NCBI GenBank assembly: GCA_036398095.1
Contig: DASWHR010000141.1
Span: 1 to 64,000, forward strand
Source of the DNA: DASWHR01 sp036398095
GTDB taxonomy: Bacteria > Actinomycetota > AC-67
DNA length: 64,000 nucleotides
Direction: 5' to 3'
Below the pieces are notes generated by a model. The model searched no databases. It was not told where the DNA came from and saw nothing but the letters and a program-made list of their open reading frames with translations. Of the stretch, positions 43,670-51,586 are shown one piece after another (the first letter of the stretch is position 1; each line of letters starts with the position of its first letter). The position numbers and the translations under genes are program-made.

Positions 43670-44643
43670 CGCCGCTGCTGCAGGCATCGCTCGTGTCGTT
43701 CGCCGCGCTGGCGATCATCTTCGGGATCATCCTGACCGGCCGGCGCGACCGCGGCGCCGTCAAACGCATCGAGCGACGGATCAAGCTGTATTCCATCGGC
43801 TCCGGCGGGAAGCGCACGCGCACGAAAGGCGTGCTTGCCGAATCGCCGGTCGCGCGTCGCGCGGTGGATCTGGTGGACAAGCTGCCGCGCAGCCCCAAGA
43901 AGGACAAGGCGCTGGCCGCCCAGTTGGAGCGCGCCGGCTGGCCGCTGCGGCCCGCGGAGATGCTCGCCATTCGCCTTGCGGCCGGCGCCGGCGCCGGGGT
44001 GGCGCTGGCGATCCTGCTCGGCAAACCGCTCGCCGGTCCGATCGTCGCGGTCGTCGCCTACCTCGTCCCCAAGACGGCGCTCGACCGGGCCGTCGCCAAG
44101 CGCACGAACAAGTTCCTCGGACAGCTTCCCGACACGCTGCAGCTTCTGTCGGGTTCGCTGAAAGCCGGCTACGGGCTGGTGCAGGCCGTCGATACGCTTG
44201 TGAAGGAAACGCCGGCGCCGACATCGACGGAATTTTCGCGCGTGCTCGCCGAGACGCGCCTGGGCATGCCGCTGGAGGATTCGCTGCACCAGATGGCCGA
44301 GCGCATCGGCAGCGAGGACTTCGCCTGGGTCGTCATGGCGATCTCGATCCAACGGCAAGTCGGCGGAAATCTCGCCGAGCTGCTCTCGACCGTCGCGACC
44401 ACGCTGCGCGACCGCGAAGCCGTGCGGCGCCAGGTCAAGGTTCTGTCCGCCGAAGGACGCCTGTCGGCATACATCCTGATCGGCTTGCCGTTCGCGATCG
44501 CCGGCTACGTCGCGATGGTCAATCCCGAGTTCTTGGAGCAACTGACCGGCGAGCGCGTCGGCCAGATCATGATCGCCGGATCGCTCGTGTTGATGGGCAT
44601 CGGCGCGGCCTGGATGCGCAAGATCATCCGGATCGACGTGTAA
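43666..44643 (+). CDS. tadB: Pilus platform protein TadB
   Basis: A 325-residue inner-membrane protein of the T2SS-F family. Helices lie at about 5-23, 100-135, and two near the C-terminus (LPFAIAGYVAMV; IMIAGSLVLMGIGAAW). The T2SS-F core has LPDTLQLLSGSLKAGYGLVQ and ISIQRQVGGNLAELLSTVA. It forms the assembly platform with TadC. AGGAGG upstream within cpaF supports the ATG. Confidence 0.93.
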   Translation: MTPLLQASLVSFAALAIIFGIILTGRRDRGAVKRIERRIKLYSIGSGGKRTRTKGVLAESPVARRAVDLVDKLPRSPKKDKALAAQLERAGWPLRPAEMLAIRLAAGAGAGVALAILLGKPLAGPIVAVVAYLVPKTALDRAVAKRTNKFLGQLPDTLQLLSGSLKAGYGLVQAVDTLVKETPAPTSTEFSRVLAETRLGMPLEDSLHQMAERIGSEDFAWVVMAISIQRQVGGNLAELLSTVATTLRDREAVRRQVKVLSAEGRLSAYILIGLPFAIAGYVAMVNPEFLEQLTGERVGQIMIAGSLVLMGIGAAWMRKIIRIDV

Positions 44644-44658
44644 AGGAGTGACGACGCG

Positions 44659-45594
44659 ATGATCATCGGAACAACCGTCGCCGCCGCCGTCTTCTTCGCC
44701 GGCTGCGCGCTCGCATTCGTCACGATTGAAGGAGTCGTGGTCGAACGCGCCCGCGTCAACCGAAACATGCGGCGCCTGAAGAACATCGACTTGAAAGCGA
44801 CCGATCTTCGCCGCAAGGAGCTGGCCAAGCCGTTCGCCGGCCGCGTGGCCTGGCCGCTGCTGCGATTCGTCGGCCGCTTCGCGAAGAAGTTCACGCCGGC
44901 CGGCGTGGTCGAGCGCCTGGCACACGATCTCGTCTACGCGGGCAGCCCGGTCGCGTGGGACGCCGAACGGATTCTGGCGACAAAGCTGGTCGCCGCGGCC
45001 GGCGGCTTTCTGGTGCCGTCGCTCGGCGGGCCGCTGCTCGGGATGGCGCCGGTCCGCGGCATCGTCGGCGGCGTGGTCTTCGCAATCCTCGGCTACTACG
45101 CGCCCGAGTGGGCGCTGCGGTCGCGGGCCGGCACGCGGCAGGCCGCGATTCAGCGGGCGCTGCCGGATGCGATGGATCTGCTCTCGATCACCGTCGAGGC
45201 CGGACTGGGATTCGACGCGGCCGTCAAACGCGTCGCCGGACAGGCGCGCGGACCTTTGGGCGAGGAATTGCATCGCGTGCTTCAAGAGATGCAGATCGGA
45301 AAGCCGCGCGCCCAGGCGCTGCGTTCGCTCGCCGACCGGACGTCGGTTCCCGAATTGCAATCGTTCGTGCTGGCGATGGTGCAGGCCGACTCGTTCGGCA
45401 TCGCCATCGGGCAGGTGCTGCACGTGCAGGCCCGGGAGATGCGTTTGAAGCGGCGGCAGCGCGCGGAGGAACGCGCACAGAAGATTCCGGTGAAGATCCT
45501 GATGCCGCTGTTGGGGTGCGTGTTCCCGTCGCTGTTCGTGGTCATTCTGGGGCCGGCCGGCATCCAGATCTACCGGAGCATGCTGAGCAACTAG
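44659..45594 (+). CDS. tadC: Pilus platform protein TadC
   Basis: A 311-residue T2SS-F family membrane protein, partner of TadB. It has an N-terminal helix, central helices (about 112-160), the core ALPDAMDLLSITVEAGLGFD and a final PVKILMPLLGCVFPSLFVVI. AAAGGAG lies between tadB and the ATG. One base separates its stop from the receiver-GAF gene. Confidence 0.93.
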   Translation: MIIGTTVAAAVFFAGCALAFVTIEGVVVERARVNRNMRRLKNIDLKATDLRRKELAKPFAGRVAWPLLRFVGRFAKKFTPAGVVERLAHDLVYAGSPVAWDAERILATKLVAAAGGFLVPSLGGPLLGMAPVRGIVGGVVFAILGYYAPEWALRSRAGTRQAAIQRALPDAMDLLSITVEAGLGFDAAVKRVAGQARGPLGEELHRVLQEMQIGKPRAQALRSLADRTSVPELQSFVLAMVQADSFGIAIGQVLHVQAREMRLKRRQRAEERAQKIPVKILMPLLGCVFPSLFVVILGPAGIQIYRSMLSN

Positions 45595-45595
45595 C

Positions 45596-46945
45596 ATGAG
45601 GATCCTCGCGTTCACCACAGATGCCTCGCTCGAGGTGGCTCTTGCCTCGCTCGACGAGCGGTTCGAAATCGTCGCCGCCCGCGATCCGGAAGGGGCGCTC
45701 GCCGAGGCGTGCCGGTCGGATCTTGCGCTCGTCGCGCTGGGCACGACCGATCGCGGCCGCAGCGCGGTCGAAGCGCTGCACCGGCTGCGCGTCGGCATCC
45801 CGTGCCTGATCGTCGGCGACGTCGTTCCCGGCGACGACGGAGCCGTCCCTGTGCTCGTGCGCCCGTTCTCGCTCGGCGACCTGACCGAGGCGATGGTGCG
45901 TGCCGTGCAGCGCCCGTCAGTCCCGGAGTCTCAGCCGGAGCCCGAGCCGGAGGCCGCCGAACCCTTCATTGACCTGCCTCCCCCGGTCGCCACAGCGGCG
46001 CAGCCGGAGCCGGAACCACAGCCGGAACCGGAGCCGGAACCGCAGCCGGACGAGGTACCGGACGAGGTACCGGCGGCGTTTCCCGATCACGAGACGGTCG
46101 AAGAATTGCTTCGGCAATTGGAGGAGGCCGCGGCCGCCGTGCCGCCCGCCGCCGCAACACCGTCCAGGGATCCGGTGTCGTGGGCGCTGGACGCGCTGCA
46201 CGAGATCGGCGACGCCCCCGCGCCCGAACCGCGAGCGCGGCCGCTTCCGGCCGGCGCCGCGCCCGAGCAAGAAGCCACCGCCGCGCGCATCGTGCGTCAT
46301 GCCGCCGCCGCTCCCCGCAGCGGCGACTGGCTCGCCGACCGCGGCGGCGAACGAAGCGGGCTCCATCGCCTGCGTCGCCGCCGGCGTGCGATCCCGGTGG
46401 CCGGCTCGCCGCGCGCATCGATCATGCGCCGCGTCCGCTCGGCGCTGGAAGGCGCGCGCGAACTGGAGGCGCTGCTCGAAGAGATCCCGTCCCTGTCGGA
46501 CCCGCATGCGATGGCGCGCGCGCTGGTGCGCGAAGCCGTCGAGCTGCTCGGCTCCGAGACGGCGGCGCTGTACTCCGCCGACCCCGACGGGTATCGCATC
46601 GCCGCGGCGCACGGCTTGTCCCCCGTCGAGCAGTCGATTGTGGTTCCGCGCGAGCAGCCGTTGTTCGGCGACGTCGCCGGCCGCTTGGAAGCGGTTCTGG
46701 TCGCGCCGGTCGATCTGGTTCGGGGGCTCGTCGCAGGCATCGGCGGCACAACCACCGAGGCACTGATGCTCGCGCCGCTGGACGTGGACGGGCGATGCGC
46801 CGGCATTCTGCTCGCCGGCCGTTCGCGCTTCGGAGACGAAGACTTGGAACGTCTGTGGCATCTCGCCGAGGAAGCAGCGCCGGGCTTCGCAGCCGCGCGA
46901 CTGATCGAGCGGATCCGCCGGCGCGACCTTCCCGTCGCGCTCTAG
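45596..46945 (+). CDS. Pseudo-receiver/GAF protein with Pro-Glu linker
   Basis: A 449-residue protein at the end of the pilus operon. Residues 1-105 resemble a receiver fold but with weak Asp acceptor site. A long linker (about 110-240) contains PEPEPEAAEP, repeated QPEPEPEP segments and a DEVPDEVP duplication. Residues about 275-440 form a GAF domain (SLSDPHAMARALVREAVELL; ALMLAPLDVDGRCAGILLAG). No output domain is visible, so it may bind a small ligand and regulate the pilus machine. Its TAG stop (46943-46945) is part of the CTAG at the left edge of MITE copy 2. Confidence 0.7.
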   Translation: MRILAFTTDASLEVALASLDERFEIVAARDPEGALAEACRSDLALVALGTTDRGRSAVEALHRLRVGIPCLIVGDVVPGDDGAVPVLVRPFSLGDLTEAMVRAVQRPSVPESQPEPEPEAAEPFIDLPPPVATAAQPEPEPQPEPEPEPQPDEVPDEVPAAFPDHETVEELLRQLEEAAAAVPPAAATPSRDPVSWALDALHEIGDAPAPEPRARPLPAGAAPEQEATAARIVRHAAAAPRSGDWLADRGGERSGLHRLRRRRRAIPVAGSPRASIMRRVRSALEGARELEALLEEIPSLSDPHAMARALVREAVELLGSETAALYSADPDGYRIAAAHGLSPVEQSIVVPREQPLFGDVAGRLEAVLVAPVDLVRGLVAGIGGTTTEALMLAPLDVDGRCAGILLAGRSRFGDEDLERLWHLAEEAAPGFAAARLIERIRRRDLPVAL

Positions 46946-47059
46946 GAGGGTGCTGAAAAAGACCGACCTGTGCTTGGTCGGACTTCAATCAGCCCATGCC
47001 GGAGAGTTAACATCGGGCGGGCTTGCATGCAGACACTCACTTTTTCAGCACCCTCCTAG
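46942..47059 (+). mobile_element. MITE copy 2 (110 bp plus CTAG target duplication)
   Basis: The core 46946-47055 has the same perfect 16-bp terminal inverted repeats and the same subterminal ACCGACC/GGTCGGA hairpin as the copy at 23908-24017, in the same orientation. About eight substitutions separate them, several in the hairpin loop rather than the stem. CTAG flanks both ends. There is no reading frame. Confidence 0.85.
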
Positions 47060-47084
47060 CAGGATCCGGGTACGCTAACGCGCC

Positions 47085-47573
47085 ATGCGCACCCGAACGG
47101 CGGGCATGATCGCCTCGCGCGTCCTCGCGATCTATATCGCCTTCACGTCGATCATCTTTTCCGGCGAGTTGATTCACGCGCTCATCGAAGGTCGCCCGGC
47201 CGGCGTCGTCGCCGAATCGGCCCTGCCGGCCGGCGTCGCGCTCGGACTGGCGCTGCTTCTTTGGGTCGCCGCGCCGGCCGTCGCCGATCGTCTGGCCGGC
47301 AGCGCGAGCGGCGGCGCGGGCGAAGAAGACTCGCCGGCCCGCGCCGCGGACATCGCGGCGATTGCATTCACCGTCGCCGGGCTGTTCATCGCCGCCCAGG
47401 CGTTGCCTCTGGTCGCGCACGCGCTGACGCGACTCGCGATCGGCGAAGGCACCGGGCGCGACATCGCGGCGGATCTCGCCTCGGCCATCGCTCGCACCAC
47501 CATCGGAGCGGCGCTGGCCGCGACCGCCCGGTCGCTTGCCAAGCGCTTGTTTGCGCCCGAAAGCACCCGGTAG
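47085..47573 (+). CDS. Small membrane protein of unknown function
   Basis: A 162-residue protein with four predicted transmembrane helices (about 10-28, 45-65, 85-108, 135-150). No known family is recognised. TACGCT at 47071-47076 lies 8 nt before the ATG without a Shine-Dalgarno, so it is probably leaderless. It begins 25 bp after the MITE, so the right end of the element lies in its promoter region. Confidence 0.6.
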   Translation: MRTRTAGMIASRVLAIYIAFTSIIFSGELIHALIEGRPAGVVAESALPAGVALGLALLLWVAAPAVADRLAGSASGGAGEEDSPARAADIAAIAFTVAGLFIAAQALPLVAHALTRLAIGEGTGRDIAADLASAIARTTIGAALAATARSLAKRLFAPESTR

Positions 47574-47654
47574 CTCCCGCCCTTCAGATCGCGGGGAAAG
47601 TCTGCCCGATCGGACATGTTCGGATGCCGGCGATCTGGGGCAGGATTGAAAGTC

Positions 47655-48335
47655 ATGCGTCCGGTCGCCGTTCCCACGAGTGTCGTTTCGGCGCTGGCCG
47701 TTGCGATCGCGGCACTGCTGACGGCCGGCACCCCGATCGCGATCCGCCACGCATCGACGAACGCCGCCGGGGGGTCGGACATCGTCCCGAGCGCTCGAGA
47801 CGGCATCGAGGTCGTGATCGCGCCACGCTCCGCGGGTTCGCGAAGCGACCGCGCCGAAACCCGCCGGCCCGCCGAGGCAGTTGCCGGTCCCGCCGTGACC
47901 GACCCCGCCACAACTCCGATGGCCGCGACCGCGGCGCCCTTCACACTCGAGCTTCCGGACGGCTGGTCGGGCGGAGAGATCGGCGCCTTCGACGACGACG
48001 CGAAACGCTCGTTCCGCTACACCGACGAGGCCGGCCGGTATTTTGTGGTCAACATCGATCCGGCCGGAAGCGAGTTCGACGCCGACGAAGTCTGGCGCTA
48101 TCGCGTGGAAGACCACGAACGCTTCGTCGTGACCCGTCAGGAGCGCTGCGTTCCGAGCGAACCGATGTGCTCGCTCGGCGACGGCGCCCAGACGATCTAC
48201 GCGCTCTGGGACGAGGGCGGCTCGGCCAGGGTCGGTGGCCACGCCTACTACTTCCGCTTCGGCGATGAGCACAACGAGATCGGCGGGACCCGCGTGTTCC
48301 GGCAGATTCTCGAAAGCATTCGCGCCCGGGCGTAA
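47655..48335 (+). CDS. Membrane-anchored exported protein of unknown function
   Basis: A 226-residue protein. An N-terminal helix (about 6-27) acts as signal or anchor. A low-complexity Ala/Pro/Arg region follows, then a compact domain from about 98 (FTLELPDGWSGGEIGAFDDD, RYFVVNIDPAGSEF), which resembles a PsbP/DUF1795-like fold; the similarity is weak. Two Cys at RCVPSEPMCS could form a disulfide. An upstream in-frame start at 47616 is possible, but the anchor suggests 47655, which has AGGA nearby. Confidence 0.6.
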   Translation: MRPVAVPTSVVSALAVAIAALLTAGTPIAIRHASTNAAGGSDIVPSARDGIEVVIAPRSAGSRSDRAETRRPAEAVAGPAVTDPATTPMAATAAPFTLELPDGWSGGEIGAFDDDAKRSFRYTDEAGRYFVVNIDPAGSEFDADEVWRYRVEDHERFVVTRQERCVPSEPMCSLGDGAQTIYALWDEGGSARVGGHAYYFRFGDEHNEIGGTRVFRQILESIRARA

Positions 48336-48420
48336 ACGACCGGCTCACCACGGAAGGTTCTTCCGCCTTCGCAGGAGATATCCCCCGCCGCGGCGAACCC
48401 TGCGCCCAACGACCGACTCG

Positions 48421-48468
48421 GAGTGTGTCGTTTTGCGCAGACCGGAGTGGGGGCTCCGGCGCACACTC
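48421..48468 (+). promoter_or_regulatory. Stem-loop in the leader of a secreted-protein gene
   Basis: Three stacked helices: GAGTG 48421-48425 with CACTC 48464-48468, TGCGC 48434-48438 with GCGCA 48459-48463, and CGGAG 48443-48447 with CTCCG 48454-48458, closed by a TGGGGG loop. It lies 26 nt before the GAGGAGGA ribosome site of the next gene; there is no T-run, so a leader structure is more likely than a terminator. Confidence 0.5.
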
Positions 48469-48506
48469 GAACCTATCGGATCGTCACCGGATCGAGGAGG
48501 AATCTC

Positions 48507-48989
48507 ATGTCGCTTCGCCGCATCGCCGCACCCATGATCGCCGTCGCCGCTCTGGGCGCCGGACTGCTCGTCCCGTCCGCCGCGTCGGCCGTCGAATGCG
48601 GTCGCGGAACGACCTTCGCCAAGTTCGTTCAGCCCGAAGGCGGGCAATTGTCGGCGAACACGCACCTTGGCGGCATCGCCTACACCGCGCCGGCAGCGGC
48701 CGTGCCGTCGGTCATGCTCTCCACGACCGGCCAGATCGAGGTCAAGATCGAGCACAAGTGCCTGCAGGCGATGCGCCTGACCGTCTACAAGGATGGCGTC
48801 GACGCGCCGATCCACACCAACACGTGGGATCCGCTGTCGTGCGAGGAAGCCGTCACGACCGACACCGTCAACATCGGATTGGACGGCGGCACCTACAAGT
48901 TCGTGCTCGACGGCCTCGGATGCGAAGGCGTTCCGCTGACCCCGACCGAGCATGGCGGACTCGTGGGCGACCCGCCGCTGGGCTTGTAG
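48507..48989 (+). CDS. Secreted protein of unknown function
   Basis: A 160-residue exported protein: signal peptide (1-29, ending ASA), then a beta-rich domain with four Cys (VECGRGTTF, EHKCLQAMRL, LSCEEAV, GLGCEGVP), likely two disulfides. No family is recognised. Strong GAGGAGGA site (48494-48501) suggests high expression. A hairpin terminator lies 21 bp downstream of the stop. The leader holds the stem-loop described at 48421. Confidence 0.7.
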   Translation: MSLRRIAAPMIAVAALGAGLLVPSAASAVECGRGTTFAKFVQPEGGQLSANTHLGGIAYTAPAAAVPSVMLSTTGQIEVKIEHKCLQAMRLTVYKDGVDAPIHTNTWDPLSCEEAVTTDTVNIGLDGGTYKFVLDGLGCEGVPLTPTEHGGLVGDPPLGL

Positions 48990-49009
48990 AAGCACCGACA
49001 CCACCAGGG

Positions 49010-49033
49010 GGCCCCGGGCATCGTCCCGGGGCC
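49010..49033 (+). terminator. Terminator hairpin after the secreted-protein gene
   Basis: GGCCCCGGG (49010-49018), loop CATCGT, CCCGGGGCC (49025-49033): a 9-bp perfect GC stem. The tail TTCGCATCGTTCCCTTC is only moderately T-rich. Confidence 0.6.
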
Positions 49034-49090
49034 TTCGCATCGTTCCCTTCTTCCGGGGAATGGGCGCCCGCCGCGGCTAGCATCGGGGCG

Positions 49091-50122
49091 ATGCCCCGCG
49101 CGCTCGCCGCGGCGCTCGTCGCCGCGCTCATCGGTGCGGCCGCCGCTTCGCCGGCGGCGGCATCTTCATCGTCGCTCCCGCCGTTGTCGGCGGCGGCCGC
49201 GGCGTCCTACGACGTGGTCGGACAACGATTCGTGCGGCAAGTCAACGCCGACGTTCGCATGGCGCCCGCCAGCCTTGCCAAGATGCTGGTCGCGCTGATC
49301 GTCGCCGAGCATCTCGCACCCGACGAGCAAGTCATGATCTCGCACCGCGCCGCATCGACCAAGCCCGACAACATCCGCTGGCCGGAAGGAGCGATCTACA
49401 CGGCCGATCAACTGCTTCACGCGATGATGATGGAATCATCCAACGGAGCGGCGGTCGCGTTCGCCGACCACCTCGCCGGGTCGGTCGCCACGTTCTCGGA
49501 GATGATGGATGCGAAAGCGGCTGCGCTGGGCGCGCGCGACACGCATATCGTCGAGCCGAGCGGACTCGACGCCGAGGGCCAGTACTCGACGGCGCACGAC
49601 ATGGCGCTGATCGCGGCCGCGGTGGTCCGCCAGCCCTGGCCGGCCTCGGTGGTAGGCACCAGGAGGCACGTGATCCCCTGGACGAACGGCGGCACGTACA
49701 CGCTTCACACGCTCAACGGGTGGATCGTGCGGTTCGACGGAGCGCTCGGCGTCAAGAACGGCTACACGACGAAGGCGGGGAACTGCCTTGCCGCCGCGGC
49801 GACGAGACACGGCCGGACCGTCGTCACGGTCGTCCTCAACGATCGCCGCTGGTATGCCGACAGCGCGGCGCTCATGCTCGACGCGTTCCCTCGCGCGGTG
49901 GCGGGCGAGGTCAAGCCGCTTCCCGCACCGGCGAGCGCGGCCGCCGCCGACCTGCGCGCGGCCGCTGCCACGGCGCCGGCCGCCGGGCCGTCGAAGCTGA
50001 CGGCGACGGCGCTGGCGTTCGCGGTCGCGGCGCTTACGGTCGCGGCCCGCCGGCGGCAAGTGGTGCGGCGCCGGCGTGCCCGCGCGCTGGCGCGTCGCTC
50101 GCATCTTCCCCGGTTGCCGTAG
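49091..50122 (+). CDS. D-alanyl-D-alanine carboxypeptidase (S11, DacF-like)
   Basis: Trims the terminal D-Ala of peptidoglycan stem peptides outside the membrane. The 343-residue protein has a signal peptide (1-25), SLAK (Ser61, Lys64), SSN (116-118) and KNG (222-224) in place of the usual KTG, followed by YTTKAGNCL. A C-terminal Ala-rich segment leads to a membrane helix (about 305-320) and a basic tail, so it is anchored. TAGCAT at 49078-49083 is 7 nt before the ATG, a leaderless pattern. The last 89 bp overlap the convergent kinase gene. Confidence 0.88.
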   Translation: MPRALAAALVAALIGAAAASPAAASSSSLPPLSAAAAASYDVVGQRFVRQVNADVRMAPASLAKMLVALIVAEHLAPDEQVMISHRAASTKPDNIRWPEGAIYTADQLLHAMMMESSNGAAVAFADHLAGSVATFSEMMDAKAAALGARDTHIVEPSGLDAEGQYSTAHDMALIAAAVVRQPWPASVVGTRRHVIPWTNGGTYTLHTLNGWIVRFDGALGVKNGYTTKAGNCLAAAATRHGRTVVTVVLNDRRWYADSAALMLDAFPRAVAGEVKPLPAPASAAAADLRAAAATAPAAGPSKLTATALAFAVAALTVAARRRQVVRRRRARALARRSHLPRLP

Positions 50123-51452
50123 CCTCGTCGCGCAACAGCACGCAGAAACGCGCGCCCCCGCCCGGACGATTCTCAACCCACGCGCGACCTTCGTGCATCT
50201 CGGCGAAGCGACGCACGAGCGACAAGCCGATGCCGGTGCCTGGCGCATGCGATGTCGAAGTGTCGCCGCGTCGGAACACGTCGAACACCGCCGTCTTCAG
50301 ATGATCGGGAACGCCGGGCCCGTCGTCTTCGACGACGATCACGAATCCGTCCGGCGCTTCGGCGAGGCGCACCCAGATCGTGGCGCCTTCGGGCGTGTGC
50401 CGCGCGCAGTTGACCGCCAGGTTCTCCACGATGCGCTCGACCTTCGGTCCATCGACGTTGGCGACGAACGAGCCGGTTGGAGGGTGCAGGCGGCGGCCGC
50501 CCAGGTCGACCCCGGCGACGGCCGATCGAATGATCTCGAGCACGTCAACCGGGCGGCGCGAGGGCCGGATCGTGCGCCGATATAGGCGATCCAAGTCGAG
50601 CAAGTCGCGCAGCAGCCGGTCGAGCTTGCGGGCGTTCACGACCAGCCGGTCCATGATCATGTCCGCCTCGGACTCGGCGAGCGAATCCTTGTGCTCCTGC
50701 AGTGTCAACGCGAATCCGAGCACGGCGGCGAGCGGCGTGCGCAACTCGTGCGAGACGGCTTCCAGGAACGAGTTCTTCATGTCGTTGAGCGAGCGGAGGC
50801 GTTCGGCGGCTTCGCGTTCGCGTTCGAACGAAACGCGGATCGCGTCTTCGGCGCGCGAGCGCGAGATCGCTTCGCCGACGAGGTTGGCGATCGACTGGAG
50901 GAAGGCGGCGTCGTGGGTCGAGAATGCGCCGGGCGCGCGTGCATGCGCGCCAAGAATCCCGAACCGGCCGCTAGAGCCCAGGATCACTACGCCGCAGAGG
51001 CTCCGGATGTCGTGGGACGTCAGGATCGGCGGACGCTCAAAGCGGGTTTCGGTCGCCAGATCTTCTACGACCACCGGTTCGGCCGACTCGAGGATGTAGC
51101 CGGCGGCGCTTCCCGGGACCGAGGGCACCGACGATCCCACGATGCCGTCCCGCCAGCCGCGGCCGGCGCGAAACAGCAGCCGGTCGCGTTCGGGGAGCGC
51201 TTCCAGAATGCCGACGCAATCAACGCGCAAGGTGTCGATAACGACGCGGATCGCGTCGTCGAGCAGCATGTCGACGGGCATGCCCGACAGCGCTCGAAGC
51301 CCGAGATCCGCGATCGCCTTCTGCTGCCGAACCCGGTCGGCAAGCTCGTCCTCGGCGGAACGGCGCTCGAGTTGAATGAATGGAACGTCCCTCGCCACAG
51401 GTCGATGCTTCCAGAGCATGGTTGGTGCGGCAATGGCCCGAACGAACCACAT
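50034..51452 (-). CDS. GAF-domain histidine kinase
   Basis: A 472-residue soluble kinase. A coiled segment (about 30-55) leads to a GAF domain (LGLRALSGMPVDMLLDDAIR; SLCGVVILGSSGRFGILGAH). The HisKA domain is NSFLEAVSHELRTPLAAVLG; the ATPase has ENLAVNCARHTPEG, VEDDGPGVP and GTGIGLSLVRRF. It has no membrane segment. The start is uncertain: ATG 51452 was picked among ATG 51452, ATG 51419 and TTG 51509. The C-terminus runs 89 bp into the Dac gene on the other strand. No regulator gene is adjacent. Confidence 0.82.
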   Translation of the reverse strand: MWFVRAIAAPTMLWKHRPVARDVPFIQLERRSAEDELADRVRQQKAIADLGLRALSGMPVDMLLDDAIRVVIDTLRVDCVGILEALPERDRLLFRAGRGWRDGIVGSSVPSVPGSAAGYILESAEPVVVEDLATETRFERPPILTSHDIRSLCGVVILGSSGRFGILGAHARAPGAFSTHDAAFLQSIANLVGEAISRSRAEDAIRVSFEREREAAERLRSLNDMKNSFLEAVSHELRTPLAAVLGFALTLQEHKDSLAESEADMIMDRLVVNARKLDRLLRDLLDLDRLYRRTIRPSRRPVDVLEIIRSAVAGVDLGGRRLHPPTGSFVANVDGPKVERIVENLAVNCARHTPEGATIWVRLAEAPDGFVIVVEDDGPGVPDHLKTAVFDVFRRGDTSTSHAPGTGIGLSLVRRFAEMHEGRAWVENRPGGGARFCVLLRDEATATGEDASDAPARGHAGAAPLAAGGPRP

Positions 51453-51586
51453 TGACCGATCCCGGGCCGCCCAAGAGTCCGACTCGTCCTGATCGGGCCA
51501 ATCATGCAAGCGGTTTCTCGGAAAACCCGCCGATCTTCCAGAAATCTCCTGGTGCTGGTGGTGCTATTGAGCCATAGTGCGCCCCC

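Noticed and set aside
43393..45798. 801-codon minus-strand frame opposite tadB and tadC
   Set aside because: His/Asp/Arg-rich shadow of two well-recognised membrane proteins with T2SS-F motifs.
47037..48272. Minus-strand frame opposite the two genes after the MITE
   Set aside because: It ends inside the MITE inverted repeat and is Arg/Gly-rich with no motif; the plus strand has signal/anchor sequences.
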